Assembly: GCF_040253615.1 (NCBI RefSeq)
Contig: NZ_JBEJGY010000005.1
Span: forward strand, 1-64,000
Length of the DNA stretch: 64,000 nucleotides
Origin: Streptomyces sp. Edi4
GTDB lineage: Bacteria; Actinomycetota; Actinomycetes; Streptomycetales; Streptomycetaceae
Reading direction: 5' to 3'
The notes beneath the pieces were generated by a model. It worked only from the letters and a program-made list of their open reading frames with translations. It did not search any database and was not told where the DNA came from. A program made the position numbers and the translations under genes. Shown one piece after another: positions 55,823-63,647 of this stretch. Each line of letters opens with the position of its first letter. Position 1 is the first letter of the stretch.

Positions 55823-56874
55823 CCGGCCTTCCGGCGGGAGGCGGTTCCGGAACGGGACACGGACTCGCTGTTGTGATCGATCCGGGTGTTCTTCAGCAGG
55901 TCCTGGGTGATGCGCTCGCTTCCGTCGAGGATGGCGGAGATCGCGGCGGCGCGGATCAGGTGGGAGAGGCTTCCGATCATTCCGCCGGTGCGTTTGTGGA
56001 GGTAGTCGGACAGGTTCACCAGGGTCTTCGGCTGGTGCCGGTGGAGCCGCAGGGTGTCTTCCATGGTGGCGATGAGCGACCGCCACTCCGCGTTGCGCGG
56101 GAATGGTCCCGTGCGGACCAGGACGCAGCGGCCGCCCATCTGCCGGCCGCGAACTCCGGTGAAGACCCCGGACTGTTCGACGTCGATGCCCGCATAGACG
56201 AAGGTTGCCGGGAGGTGTTCGGTGAAGTACTTCAGGTGGTCGGAGAGGTCCTCGCCGGCGACGGTGCCGTGATTCATCAGGTGGATTTCGTCGACCAGCA
56301 CGAGGTCCGTGCGGGCCTCGATCATGACTTGGCAGACGACGTTGGTGATGTCGATCGTGTTGTGCCGGGCCGAGACGGAGGGCAGGCCGAGGAAGCGGGC
56401 GAACTCGATGGCGAGTTTGCGGGGTGAGCCCTTGGGCGGGGCGGTCAGATAGACGACAGGGATCCGGTCATCCCCCGGGGAGCGCTGATGGACCCGGAGT
56501 TCGTGCAGGCGCCCGAGCTGCTTGAGCGCGGTGGTCTTGCCCGTCGTCTGCCGCCCGGAGACGATCAGTCCGCGCCGGGCGCCGGACTCGCGCTGGTTGA
56601 GCAGGGTCAGCAGCCGTCCCTGGTGGGCGATCTCCCGGACGGCCGAGGTGCGTACGACTTGAAGTTCGGAGTGATAGAGGACCCGGGCGTCGTCGTAGAG
56701 CTCCTGATCCGCCGGGCCGAGCGAACGCCACCGCTGTTCGGACAGCAGCTCGAAGGCCGTCGGATCGGCCTCGACGAACTGCCGCCAGCCGGTGAGCTGT
56801 GTGGTGGGATCACGACGGGGCCCCGCCAAGTCCGCGACGTCACGGCCCTCGGGCTCCGGCGTGCTCACCACCAT
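55819..56874 (-). CDS. tnsC: TnsC-like AAA+ transposition regulator
   Basis: The 351-residue product starts MVVSTPEPEGRDVADLAGPR. It has Walker A SGRQTTGKTT (about residues 106-114), Walker B DLVLVDEIHL, sensor ATFVYAGIDVEQSG and arginine-rich GPFPRNAEWRSLI. TnsC oligomerises on target DNA with ATP and brings in the transposase. The C-terminal part (YLHKRTGGMIGSLSHLIRAA) is the lid. It overlaps tnsB by ten bases. The order A-B-C-Q is that of Tn7-like operons. Confidence 0.88.
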   Translation of the reverse strand: MVVSTPEPEGRDVADLAGPRRDPTTQLTGWRQFVEADPTAFELLSEQRWRSLGPADQELYDDARVLYHSELQVVRTSAVREIAHQGRLLTLLNQRESGARRGLIVSGRQTTGKTTALKQLGRLHELRVHQRSPGDDRIPVVYLTAPPKGSPRKLAIEFARFLGLPSVSARHNTIDITNVVCQVMIEARTDLVLVDEIHLMNHGTVAGEDLSDHLKYFTEHLPATFVYAGIDVEQSGVFTGVRGRQMGGRCVLVRTGPFPRNAEWRSLIATMEDTLRLHRHQPKTLVNLSDYLHKRTGGMIGSLSHLIRAAAISAILDGSERITQDLLKNTRIDHNSESVSRSGTASRRKAG

Positions 56875-58943
56875 GTCTCGGCCTCCTTGCGGGCGTCGAA
56901 GATTCCCAGTGGGACGACGTCCGCGAGGGTCTCCTGACTGTCGTTCTCCGGCTCCGTCTCGGCTTCCTCGGTCTCCGGTTCGGGTGCGGGCCGGGGCCAG
57001 GACGGAGCGCTGGTGGTGCGGGTGCGGGCAGCGACCTTGCGGTCCTTGCGGCTGCGCGGGGAGGGCTTGGCCGGCGATTCCTGGGGTCCGTCGGCGGCCC
57101 GGTCCAGCAGGTCGACCGCGGCCTGGGCGATCTCCTGCTCGGTGACCGGATCGGTGCCGCGCTCGGCGAGGACGCGGCGGGTGTGATCCCAGGCCAGCTC
57201 GCCCATCGGGGTCGGTGTGGTGCGAAGGTGCCGCCAGAGCGCGGTGATCCAGCCGCCTTCGCGGTGATTGCGTACCCAGACGCGGGAGATGTCGTAGGGG
57301 TCGTAGCGGACTTCCCACCGCCTGCCACCCGGTCCGGTGCCCGACGGCTGCCGTCGAAACGGCGTCAGCTCGGGGCTGTCGTAGGTGCGATGCCGGATGC
57401 GGACGCCGTAGGAGTTGATCGCCCTGAACTCCCGGGGCAGCAGACCGATGTATTCCTGCGGGCCGAGCGGGACCGGGACGTAGCCGGCGGCGGCGACCAG
57501 GGCGGCGTACTTCTCGTTCGGGCTCATCGCCCGCTCGGGCATGAACGGGTCCCGCAGCCCGTCGTGCGGGCGGTTCTGCCAGATGACGATCCACTCCTGC
57601 AGAAGCTCCTGGAGCTGGTGGATCGACCACAGCGGCTGGGATGCCGGATCAGTGCCCCGGTGCTCTGTGCTGCGTCCCTTGTGACCGGGGAGGTACTGAG
57701 TGAACATCGTGGCCACTGAGCCCAGTGTCGACTCGATGTGCGGCTTGTCCGTAGGAGTGTCAGGGTGACAGGGCTGAAAACTCAGGCCCAGTGACCTGCA
57801 GGCCGCCCGGAACGTGTCGCAGAGGTATGCCTTGCCGCGGTCGCAGACGATCGTCTCCGGCGTGATCACCGGAATGGCCGCGGCCTTGGACAGACGCTCA
57901 TCGACTGCCATGAGCGAGGCGTGCGGCAGCACCGACCGTGACATGCGCAGTGCCTCCGCCCAGCCCGGCCGCATTGGTTCCGGCGTCATCGCCCTCGCCA
58001 GCAGAAGAGCGGCATCCACCGCCTTCGTCGACGGCCGCAGGACGGCTGCCGCCAGCGTCCTGGTCGCGATGTCCACGAGGCCGGTCATCTCGACGGTGTC
58101 CACCGTGCCGTCCTCGTGAACGACCAGAACATCCAGCGGAGTTGAGTCGATCTCCATGACCTCGCCCGGCCTGGCAGCGGTGAGCTGCCCGAACATGCCG
58201 TCCGGCTGTTTGGCCAGGGAACGGCGGGTGCGGGCCGAGCCCAGGGTGTGCCTGCCAGCCGTGACTGCAGCAAGCAGCCGGTAAAACGTCGCTCGTGACG
58301 GCAGCGGCACTCCAGGACCGTGCTCGGCCTCCACGAGCCGTTCCATCCGCCGCCGCAGCACCTGAGCGGACACCGTGGACTTGCCGGTCTGCCCGTCCAC
58401 CACCTGCCGCAGGGCCGCAACGACCCGCCGGTCGGCCCGGCCCGTGCCGTCCGGGACCGTCCGCAGCCGCGGATCGACCAGGCCGAGGATCCCTTCCCGC
58501 TCGAAGCGGGCCCGCATGTCCTGCAGCACCGTGAGCGACACCGCCGTCCCGGACGCCGCGAGCTCGGCGGCCTTGGCCAGTTCCCGCTGCCGCAGCGACC
58601 TCACCTGCGGGTCGTACTCGGTCTTCACCGGCCCGTCCGGGGCATGGGCAGGCCGGCCGGTGAGCACTTCCACCAGGTGCCGCTGCCACCACTCCGCCCG
58701 CTCAACCGCCTTGGGCGGAAGGCCCTCCAGCACCCCGGAGGCAGGAACCGTCATGCGGGGCGAGGCGGCCGTGACCACCTCGAACCCGTCGGACATCAGC
58801 AGGTGCGGCAACAACACCACGCTCGCCGACACAGCCTCGTCGACAAGCCGGACCGCAGTCCCCTCCAAAGCAACCACCGTGTGCAGACGCCCGTCGAACC
58901 GGACCGTGTCACCCACCCGCAGCAGTCGCGAATGCGTCGGCAT
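56865..58943 (-). CDS. tnsB: TnsB-like DDE transposase (Mu C-terminal-type)
   Basis: The 692-residue product starts MPTHSRLLRVGDTVRFDGRL, with GGGAGGTGG just before the ATG at 58943; the longer frame overlaps tnsA. HTH-rich DNA-binding region (residues 80-235), then an RNaseH-fold DDE core: EIDSTPLD (about D266), VCDRGKAY (about D368) and KPHIES (about E404). A beta-barrel (VRIRHRTYDSPELTPFRRQ) and an acidic tail (about 610-692) follow. TnsB binds the terminal repeats and joins 3' ends to the target. It overlaps tnsA by 35 bases. Confidence 0.92.
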   Translation of the reverse strand: MPTHSRLLRVGDTVRFDGRLHTVVALEGTAVRLVDEAVSASVVLLPHLLMSDGFEVVTAASPRMTVPASGVLEGLPPKAVERAEWWQRHLVEVLTGRPAHAPDGPVKTEYDPQVRSLRQRELAKAAELAASGTAVSLTVLQDMRARFEREGILGLVDPRLRTVPDGTGRADRRVVAALRQVVDGQTGKSTVSAQVLRRRMERLVEAEHGPGVPLPSRATFYRLLAAVTAGRHTLGSARTRRSLAKQPDGMFGQLTAARPGEVMEIDSTPLDVLVVHEDGTVDTVEMTGLVDIATRTLAAAVLRPSTKAVDAALLLARAMTPEPMRPGWAEALRMSRSVLPHASLMAVDERLSKAAAIPVITPETIVCDRGKAYLCDTFRAACRSLGLSFQPCHPDTPTDKPHIESTLGSVATMFTQYLPGHKGRSTEHRGTDPASQPLWSIHQLQELLQEWIVIWQNRPHDGLRDPFMPERAMSPNEKYAALVAAAGYVPVPLGPQEYIGLLPREFRAINSYGVRIRHRTYDSPELTPFRRQPSGTGPGGRRWEVRYDPYDISRVWVRNHREGGWITALWRHLRTTPTPMGELAWDHTRRVLAERGTDPVTEQEIAQAAVDLLDRAADGPQESPAKPSPRSRKDRKVAARTRTTSAPSWPRPAPEPETEEAETEPENDSQETLADVVPLGIFDARKEAETWW

Positions 58944-59700
58944 CTCCACCTCCCGCCATCGCGTCGGCCAGACAGACCGTCGTCCCCATGGCCAGCAGTG
59001 CCGTTTCGAGGTCGGCGGCCAGAACCCGGCGCCAGAGCAGGTGATAGAGCACGGGCAGCACCACGATCGGGTCGCCGACCCCGCGGACCCCGGCCAGCAG
59101 CGCGGTCTCCTCGGCGAACACCTCCACCAGACGGGCCGCGACGTCCGGGCGGTGCACCCGCGGATGCCGGTAGCCGGCCAGCCACCGCGCATTCGCCATC
59201 AGCACCGCATCCGGGGTCCCCACCCGCCAGAAGCCCCAGCCCACCAGCGAACAGGCTGCCGCTGTCGCAGCGAACTTCACCGCATCACGCGGCTCGATCC
59301 GGTCATCGGGGCGGACATCGATCACCACACCCGTGCCGTCCGCGCGGCGTACGAAGAAGTCCGGCGTGTGCCGGATCCGCTTGCCTGCCGACCCTGTCCA
59401 CGACAGCCGGAACGGCTGCGAAGCCATGCCCGTCACCAGCGGATCGAAGTCGAGGAGCACCAGCCGGTCCCGCTCCAGCCACGATTCGTAGCCCACGTGA
59501 TCGCCGCAGGTTGCCGACCAGTACCAGCCGCACCAGTTGTCCTGCCCGCGAAAAGACGGAAACCGTCGCTCAGGCGCGACATCCTCGAACCGGACCGGCC
59601 ACAGCTCGCTCAGCGTGCCCCGCCGCCGGACCCCCGCCCCCGTGACGTACTCGACCTCGAATCCCTCCGCGGACTCGGGTACACCCTCATGTCCCGCCAC
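58909..59700 (-). CDS. tnsA: TnsA-like endonuclease
   Basis: The 263-residue product has VGYESWLERDRLVLLDFDP (E72 candidate), RIRHTPDFFVRRADG (D114) and TGVVIDVRPDDR (D128-x-R130), an endonuclease core of the PD-(D/E)xK type, although Tn7 TnsA has lysine at the last position. WLAGYRHPRVHRPDVAARLV follows in the C-terminal domain that docks on TnsC. TnsA cuts the 5' ends so that the element moves by cut-and-paste. The arginine is probably a lineage feature, but activity with arginine is not certain from sequence. Confidence 0.88.
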   Translation of the reverse strand: MAGHEGVPESAEGFEVEYVTGAGVRRRGTLSELWPVRFEDVAPERRFPSFRGQDNWCGWYWSATCGDHVGYESWLERDRLVLLDFDPLVTGMASQPFRLSWTGSAGKRIRHTPDFFVRRADGTGVVIDVRPDDRIEPRDAVKFAATAAACSLVGWGFWRVGTPDAVLMANARWLAGYRHPRVHRPDVAARLVEVFAEETALLAGVRGVGDPIVVLPVLYHLLWRRVLAADLETALLAMGTTVCLADAMAGGGDADAFATAAGG

Positions 59701-59762
59701 CCCGGCCTCCGGTACGACATCGCTGCCCAGCCGCTACGACCGTAGAAGGCCCGGGTCCGTCG

Positions 59763-59870
59763 TACCCGGAGAAGACCGAGACACCCCGCAACTTGCCCGG
59801 ACATGACCGAGACGACGCTTCACATGCCCGGAGATCTCCGAGACTGCCCGGACATCACAGAGACAGGACA
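59763..59870. repeat. Right end of the Tn7-like element with four TnsB-type sites
   Basis: Four 19-base sites with the pattern T-R-CCCGGA...CCGAGA: 59763-59781, 59794-59812, 59825-59843 and 59845-59863. Starts are 31, 31 and 20 bases apart. The end reads TGTCCTGTCTC inward from 59870. These are the expected TnsB-binding sites. Confidence 0.85.
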
Positions 59871-59875
59871 CGTCG
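59871..59875. repeat. Target-site duplication CGTCG (right)
   Basis: CGTCG directly after the right transposon end; matches the copy at 53693-53697. The next bases, GGCGGCCTTTTCG, complete the interrupted terminator. Confidence 0.88.
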
Positions 59876-59918
59876 GGCGGCCTTTTCGCATGTCCCCCCG
59901 CCCCCTCGAAAGAATCCG

Positions 59919-59978
59919 AACAGGTTAAAAAAACAGGCTAAAAGCTAGGGTAAACAGTGCTAGGGTGAGGGCACGAAA
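59919..59978 (+). promoter_or_regulatory. Tap promoter region with tandem repeats
   Basis: ACAGGTTAAAA (59920-59930) and ACAGGCTAAAA (59933-59943) are tandem, start 13 bases apart, in the most AT-rich sequence nearby. GCTAGGGT follows twice (59944 and 59959, 15 bases apart). Tap has its own XRE-like HTH, so autoregulation here is likely. AAAGGAGATCCACCC is the ribosome site. Confidence 0.6.
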
Positions 59979-59990
59979 GGAGATCCACCC

Positions 59991-62102
59991 ATGGCATCCG
60001 AGGAAGAACTGTTCGCGTCCGTCGACGCGTTGCTGGAGGAGGAGCCGCAGCTCCCGCCCCCGGCGGAGCGCGCCCGGCTGCGTGAGGCCGCCGGCATCAC
60101 CCAGGCCCGTCTCGCGACCGCGTTGAAGTCCACCGTGCAGACGGTGAAGAACTACGAAAACGGCAGGAGCGAGCCGAAGTCGCCGCGCCTGGAGGCGTAC
60201 CAGCGGCTGCTGAACGGCTGGGCGGCGAAGTACCCCGCCCACGCCGTCCCCGCCCCGGTCGCCGCACCGCAGCCGGTGCCGGTACCGGAGACGTTCACCG
60301 GCCCGGCCGCGCCCGAGACACCCGAGCCGGAGACCGTCGCACCGGTCCAGGCCCCCGCCGCCCCGGTCGCACCGGAGCGCCCGGCTGCCCGTCCGGCGAC
60401 GTCGTCGCGCCGCCCGGCCGCGAAGAAGGCCGCGAAGCCCGAGATCGACCCGCGCTTCCCGCACGGCCCGCTCGCCGTCCTCGATGGCGACGGCTCCGCG
60501 TACGGCGTGGACGGCATCGTGCTCGACTGCCCGGCGACCACGGTCGTGGAGCTGGTGGAGTGGACGCTGCGCGAGGCCGGCCTCGGTGCGCCGAAGCTGC
60601 ACCGCAACGGCAAGGACGCCGACCCGCTGATCGTCCTCACCACGGCGGCCGCCGTGAAGCTCGGGCTCCCCGAGCGCCTGGAGGACCGCCGCGGGCTGCG
60701 CCTGGAGGAGGACCACCCGGTCATCAAGCAGGTCCTCAAGGCGAAGTGGCAGCTCACGAAGAGGGGATTCGGGCCGTGGGCCCGCATCTACCGCAAGGCG
60801 ACCGGTGCCCAGCGTCAGTGCGTGCAGCTCGCGGTTCTGCCCTGGGACGCCCTTGATGAGCGCTCCTGGCCCGGCGTCACGGACATGGCACCGGCCGACA
60901 TCGCCCGCGTCCTGGGCATCTACGCCCAGCGTGTCAGCACCCCGCGCGGCAGCACCGCCGTCTCCGGCCTGGAGCTGATGACCGCGCTGCGCCCGCCGAC
61001 CCGGCCGGTGCGCGACGAGGAGACCGGCAACTGGGTCTCCGGCCCCAACCCCGGCTCGCTGGGCACCGAGGCGATGGACCCGGCCCCGCCGGAGGGCCAG
61101 CCCGAGCACCCGGCCGTCTTCCACTCCGGCTGGGACGGCGGCTTCCTGCACGAAGAGGCGTACAACTGGGTGCGGCCGGTGGAGCTCCTCACCGATGAGG
61201 AGTGCACGCTGCCCTACGCGGTCGGCCTCGACCTGAACACGGCGTTCCTCGCGGCCGCCGCCCGGCTCACCGTCGGCCTGTCCGCCCCCGACCACTTCCA
61301 CGCCCCGAAGTTCAACCCCAAGATCCCCGGCTCCTGGCTGGTCGACCTGTCCCACGTGGAGATCGACCCGCGCCTGCCCTCACCGTTCACACCGTCCGGC
61401 GAGCGCCCGACCGGCCCGGCCTGGTACCAGACGCACACCGTCGCCTACGCCCAGGAGCTCGGCTACAACGTCGCCCCGATCGAGGCGTACCTGCGGCGCG
61501 AGACCGGCGCGTACCTCGACCCGTGGCACGACCGGCTCAAGACCGCCTACGTCGACACCCTCGCCGACATGGGCGTCACCAAGGACCTCACCGACGCCGA
61601 GTTCCTGGGGGCGATGGCCCGGCACAAGGACGTCGACCCGGCGCTGACCGCCGTACTCGCCGCGATCAAGGGCACCATCAAGGGCGGCATCGGCAAGCTG
61701 TTCGAGAACCCGCAGGGCAAGAACCACAAGCCCGGCGACCCGTGGCCGGGCATGCAACGCCCCACCTGGCGCCCCGACATCCGCGCCGCCGTCATCAGCA
61801 AGGCGCGGGTCAACATGCACCGCAAGCTCGCCAACATGGTGAAGCTGACGGGCCTGTACCCGCTCGCGGTGCTGTCCGACTGCGTCGTCTACCCCTCGCC
61901 GGGTGCCAGTCCGCTGGACTTCCTGCCGTACGCGGCGTCCGGCAAGCCGCAGCCGGGCGGGTTCCGCCTCGGGCCCACCCCGGGCCTGGCGAAGCTGGAG
62001 GGCGTCCAGTCGATGCTGTGGGCGGTCGACGTGATGGAGAAGGGCCACAACCCCGCCAGCCTCATCAAGGGCGGCAACGCAGAGCTGGACGAAGGCGAGT
62101 AA
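59991..62102 (+). CDS. tap: Telomere-associated protein Tap
   Basis: The 703-residue product begins with an XRE-like HTH (residues 24-56: LREAAGITQARLATALKSTV, TVKNYENGRSEPKSPR), then an alanine/proline-rich linker (about 80-145) and the Tap core: FPHGPLAVLDGDGSAYGVDG, PYAVGLDLNTAFLAAAARLT, FNPKIPGSWLVDLSHVEIDP, SKARVNMHRKLANMVKLTG and YPLAVLSDCVVYPSPG. The core has polymerase-like features in its family. Tap binds the single-stranded 3' telomere fold and recruits Tpg for end patching. It is followed by tpg with a gap of three bases, the usual order. Length is close to known Tap (about 740). Confidence 0.93.
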   Translation: MASEEELFASVDALLEEEPQLPPPAERARLREAAGITQARLATALKSTVQTVKNYENGRSEPKSPRLEAYQRLLNGWAAKYPAHAVPAPVAAPQPVPVPETFTGPAAPETPEPETVAPVQAPAAPVAPERPAARPATSSRRPAAKKAAKPEIDPRFPHGPLAVLDGDGSAYGVDGIVLDCPATTVVELVEWTLREAGLGAPKLHRNGKDADPLIVLTTAAAVKLGLPERLEDRRGLRLEEDHPVIKQVLKAKWQLTKRGFGPWARIYRKATGAQRQCVQLAVLPWDALDERSWPGVTDMAPADIARVLGIYAQRVSTPRGSTAVSGLELMTALRPPTRPVRDEETGNWVSGPNPGSLGTEAMDPAPPEGQPEHPAVFHSGWDGGFLHEEAYNWVRPVELLTDEECTLPYAVGLDLNTAFLAAAARLTVGLSAPDHFHAPKFNPKIPGSWLVDLSHVEIDPRLPSPFTPSGERPTGPAWYQTHTVAYAQELGYNVAPIEAYLRRETGAYLDPWHDRLKTAYVDTLADMGVTKDLTDAEFLGAMARHKDVDPALTAVLAAIKGTIKGGIGKLFENPQGKNHKPGDPWPGMQRPTWRPDIRAAVISKARVNMHRKLANMVKLTGLYPLAVLSDCVVYPSPGASPLDFLPYAASGKPQPGGFRLGPTPGLAKLEGVQSMLWAVDVMEKGHNPASLIKGGNAELDEGE

Positions 62103-62105
62103 CCG

Positions 62106-62663
62106 GTGCGAGAGATCGAGAACGCCATCGAGCGCGCCGAACGGGAAGCGTTCACCCGCGAGCCGCCCAAGACCCTCAAGGCCCAGATCGGCTACCTGCT
62201 CAAGCAGCTCGGCACCGCCAAGGCCGTCGCCCAGGAGCTCGGCATCACCGCCGACTCCGTCAACCGCTACCGGCGCGGCGCCCGCAAGAACCCGCCCAAG
62301 GACATCGCCAAGAAGATCGACGGTGCCGTCCGCTCCCGCTGGCAGCCGCAGGTGCGCCGCCGCCGGCGGAAGCAGGCGGCCAGCAGCGGCGGGATCACCG
62401 TGGAGACCCGGGCGTCCTTCGGCTACAAGGCCGCCGGGGGATCGACCGACGAACCGCGCATGCGCCGGCTGACCGTCCACCTCCCCGCGGCCTACGCGCA
62501 GCGCCTGTTCGACGCCCGCGACGAAGGGGCCAACGACCAGAGGTTGCGTGAAATCATCGCCGACGGATTCAGGGAAGTGTATTTTCAGGACGGCGGACGC
62601 CGCGCAAGCGACCTCCACGAAGTCGAAATGAAAGACATCGACTACCTCGATCTGGACTACTAA
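62106..62663 (+). CDS. tpg: Telomere terminal protein Tpg
   Basis: The 185-residue product (GTG start, MREIENAIERAEREAFTREP) matches Tpg in length (184-185) and content: TLKAQIGYLLKQLGTAKAVA (helix-turn-helix), RYRRGARKNPPKDIAKKIDG, a basic RRRRRKQAA segment and RLTVHLPAAYAQRLFDARDE with a late REIIADGFREVYFQDGG. Tpg is the protein covalently bound to 5' ends of Streptomyces linear replicons and primes patch synthesis by deoxynucleotidylation. It is coupled to tap. The acidic tail (EVEMKDIDYLDLDY) ends in tyrosine and is notable; the accepting residue is not identified here. Confidence 0.92.
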   Translation: MREIENAIERAEREAFTREPPKTLKAQIGYLLKQLGTAKAVAQELGITADSVNRYRRGARKNPPKDIAKKIDGAVRSRWQPQVRRRRRKQAASSGGITVETRASFGYKAAGGSTDEPRMRRLTVHLPAAYAQRLFDARDEGANDQRLREIIADGFREVYFQDGGRRASDLHEVEMKDIDYLDLDY

Positions 62664-62677
62664 ATTCGGAGCCCTTT

Positions 62678-62815
62678 ATGGCCAGCATCAATTACCCGTT
62701 CCCGGACCCGAAGACCGACGCCGAACGCGCGGCGAACCGTCAGGCCGCCGACGACTACCAGCGCCAGGAGGAGGAAGGCGCCGACTTCCTCGACTGGGAG
62801 GAGGAGCTGGCATGA
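62678..62815 (+). CDS. 45-residue acidic small protein
   Basis: MASINYPFPDPKTDAERAAN is followed by RQAADDYQRQEEEGADFLDW and EEELA, then TGA. The ATG at 62678 has TTCGGAG eight bases before it and the gene follows tpg by 14 bases. The acidic product could pair with Tpg's basic region, but that is only inference. Confidence 0.6.
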   Translation: MASINYPFPDPKTDAERAANRQAADDYQRQEEEGADFLDWEEELA

Positions 62816-62907
62816 CGCTCACCGACCCCGGAAGGAAAACAGTCATGGCCGCTCCCGCCGTCCCGTCCCGCGCGTACGGTGAAGTGACGACCCGCCAGGA
62901 GGTGCCC

Positions 62908-63204
62908 ATGAGCGCGCAGCCCGAGGAAGCCCCCGCCCCGCCGGCCCCGGCCGCCGCCGCCCAGCTGCTCGCCCAGCTACGCACCGACCGCCGCGCGGAG
63001 ACCTGGGTGCCGGCCTTCGAGCGGGACTGGGCCAAGGCCCTGGACGACTCCCGCCACACCTACAGCCTCACCCCGCTCCACGACGTCGTACGCGCCTGGC
63101 AGTTGCGCGTCGCCGCGGCCCCGGCCGTCGACGCCTACCTGGACTCCGGCCGTGACGAGTCCGGCTTCGTGGACCTGGACGACGTCCTCGGTGCCCGCCG
63201 GTGA
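62908..63204 (+). CDS. DUF6247-like antitoxin candidate
   Basis: The 98-residue product is read from an ATG at 62908 with AGGAGGTGCCC before it; the longer frame to 62812 overlaps the small gene upstream. It contains RAETWVPAFERDWAKALDDS and TPLHDVVRAWQLRVAAAPAV, as in the DUF6247 family. These proteins usually stand just before a RelE-like toxin, as here. It ends overlapping the toxin start (GTGA). Confidence 0.7.
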   Translation: MSAQPEEAPAPPAPAAAAQLLAQLRTDRRAETWVPAFERDWAKALDDSRHTYSLTPLHDVVRAWQLRVAAAPAVDAYLDSGRDESGFVDLDDVLGARR

Positions 63205-63461
63205 CCGGTGAGCCGTGGGCGGTTCGCCTGTCGGCTCAGGCCGCCAAGACGCTCACCGAGCTCCCCGAGCACGCGAAAGAGTCGGTCCGCGACGTCCTGG
63301 ACCTCGCGGTGCGCTCCCCGTGGGGCTGGCCGCAGTGGAACACCGGTGACCCGGACGGCGAGGACGTTCGCGCCGCGTCGGTCGGGCAGTTGTCCGTCGT
63401 CTATGTGATCAACCGGCTCACCCGACACCTGTCCGTCCTGGACATCATCTGGATCGGGTAG
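63201..63461 (+). CDS. RelE/ParE-family toxin
   Basis: The 86-residue product (GTG start, MTGEPWAVRLSAQAAKTLTE) has the RelE fold: LSAQAAKTLTELPEHAKESV, RDVLDLAVRSPWGWPQWNTG, VRAASVGQLSVVYVINRLTR and HLSVLDIIWIG. It is coupled to the DUF6247 gene, forming a toxin-antitoxin pair that would stabilise the plasmid beside tap-tpg. The hairpin at 63473-63515 ends the unit. Confidence 0.78.
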   Translation: MTGEPWAVRLSAQAAKTLTELPEHAKESVRDVLDLAVRSPWGWPQWNTGDPDGEDVRAASVGQLSVVYVINRLTRHLSVLDIIWIG

Positions 63462-63472
63462 CCACCCGTGAC

Positions 63473-63515
63473 AACGCCCTGACCCCGGCATTGCAGCTGC
63501 CGGGGTCAGGGCGTT
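63473..63515 (+). terminator. 18-bp perfect terminator hairpin
   Basis: AACGCCCTGACCCCGGCA (63473-63490) pairs with TGCCGGGGTCAGGGCGTT (63498-63515), followed by TCGC. Confidence 0.85.
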
Positions 63516-63647
63516 TCGCATCGTAGCCACAGCCGTATCCACCGGTAGCCACCCGGACGGCAACGCGTATCCGCGAGTAGTCACCAGGCGCCGCAGAGAC
63601 GGATAGCGTGCCGGGGACTGATCCAGAACCCGGGGTGGGGAGTAGCG

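Larger units (their letters stand above)
53698..59870. mobile_element. Tn7-like transposon (TnsABC-TniQ) with aminoglycoside-phosphotransferase-like cargo
   Basis: The element is 6,173 bases. Both ends read TGTCCTGTCTC inward, contain repeated TnsB-type sites and are flanked by the 5-bp duplication CGTCG. Inside, in order on the minus strand, are tnsA, tnsB, tnsC, tniQ and a kinase-fold cargo gene, with overlaps between the four transposition genes. No Cas gene or CRISPR array is present, so targeting is not by guide RNA from within the element. It lies in a terminator hairpin, between a DUF6166 gene and tap. All transposition genes are intact with full catalytic motifs apart from a lysine-to-arginine difference in TnsA. 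Confidence 0.92.

Noticed and set aside
53698..59870. CRISPR-associated transposon (CAST)
   Set aside because: The TnsABC-TniQ set suggested it, but there is no cas5/6/7/8 or cas12k and no CRISPR repeat inside the element or in the window.
59925..61355. 476-residue minus-strand frame opposite tap
   Set aside because: Shadow of tap in high-GC sequence.
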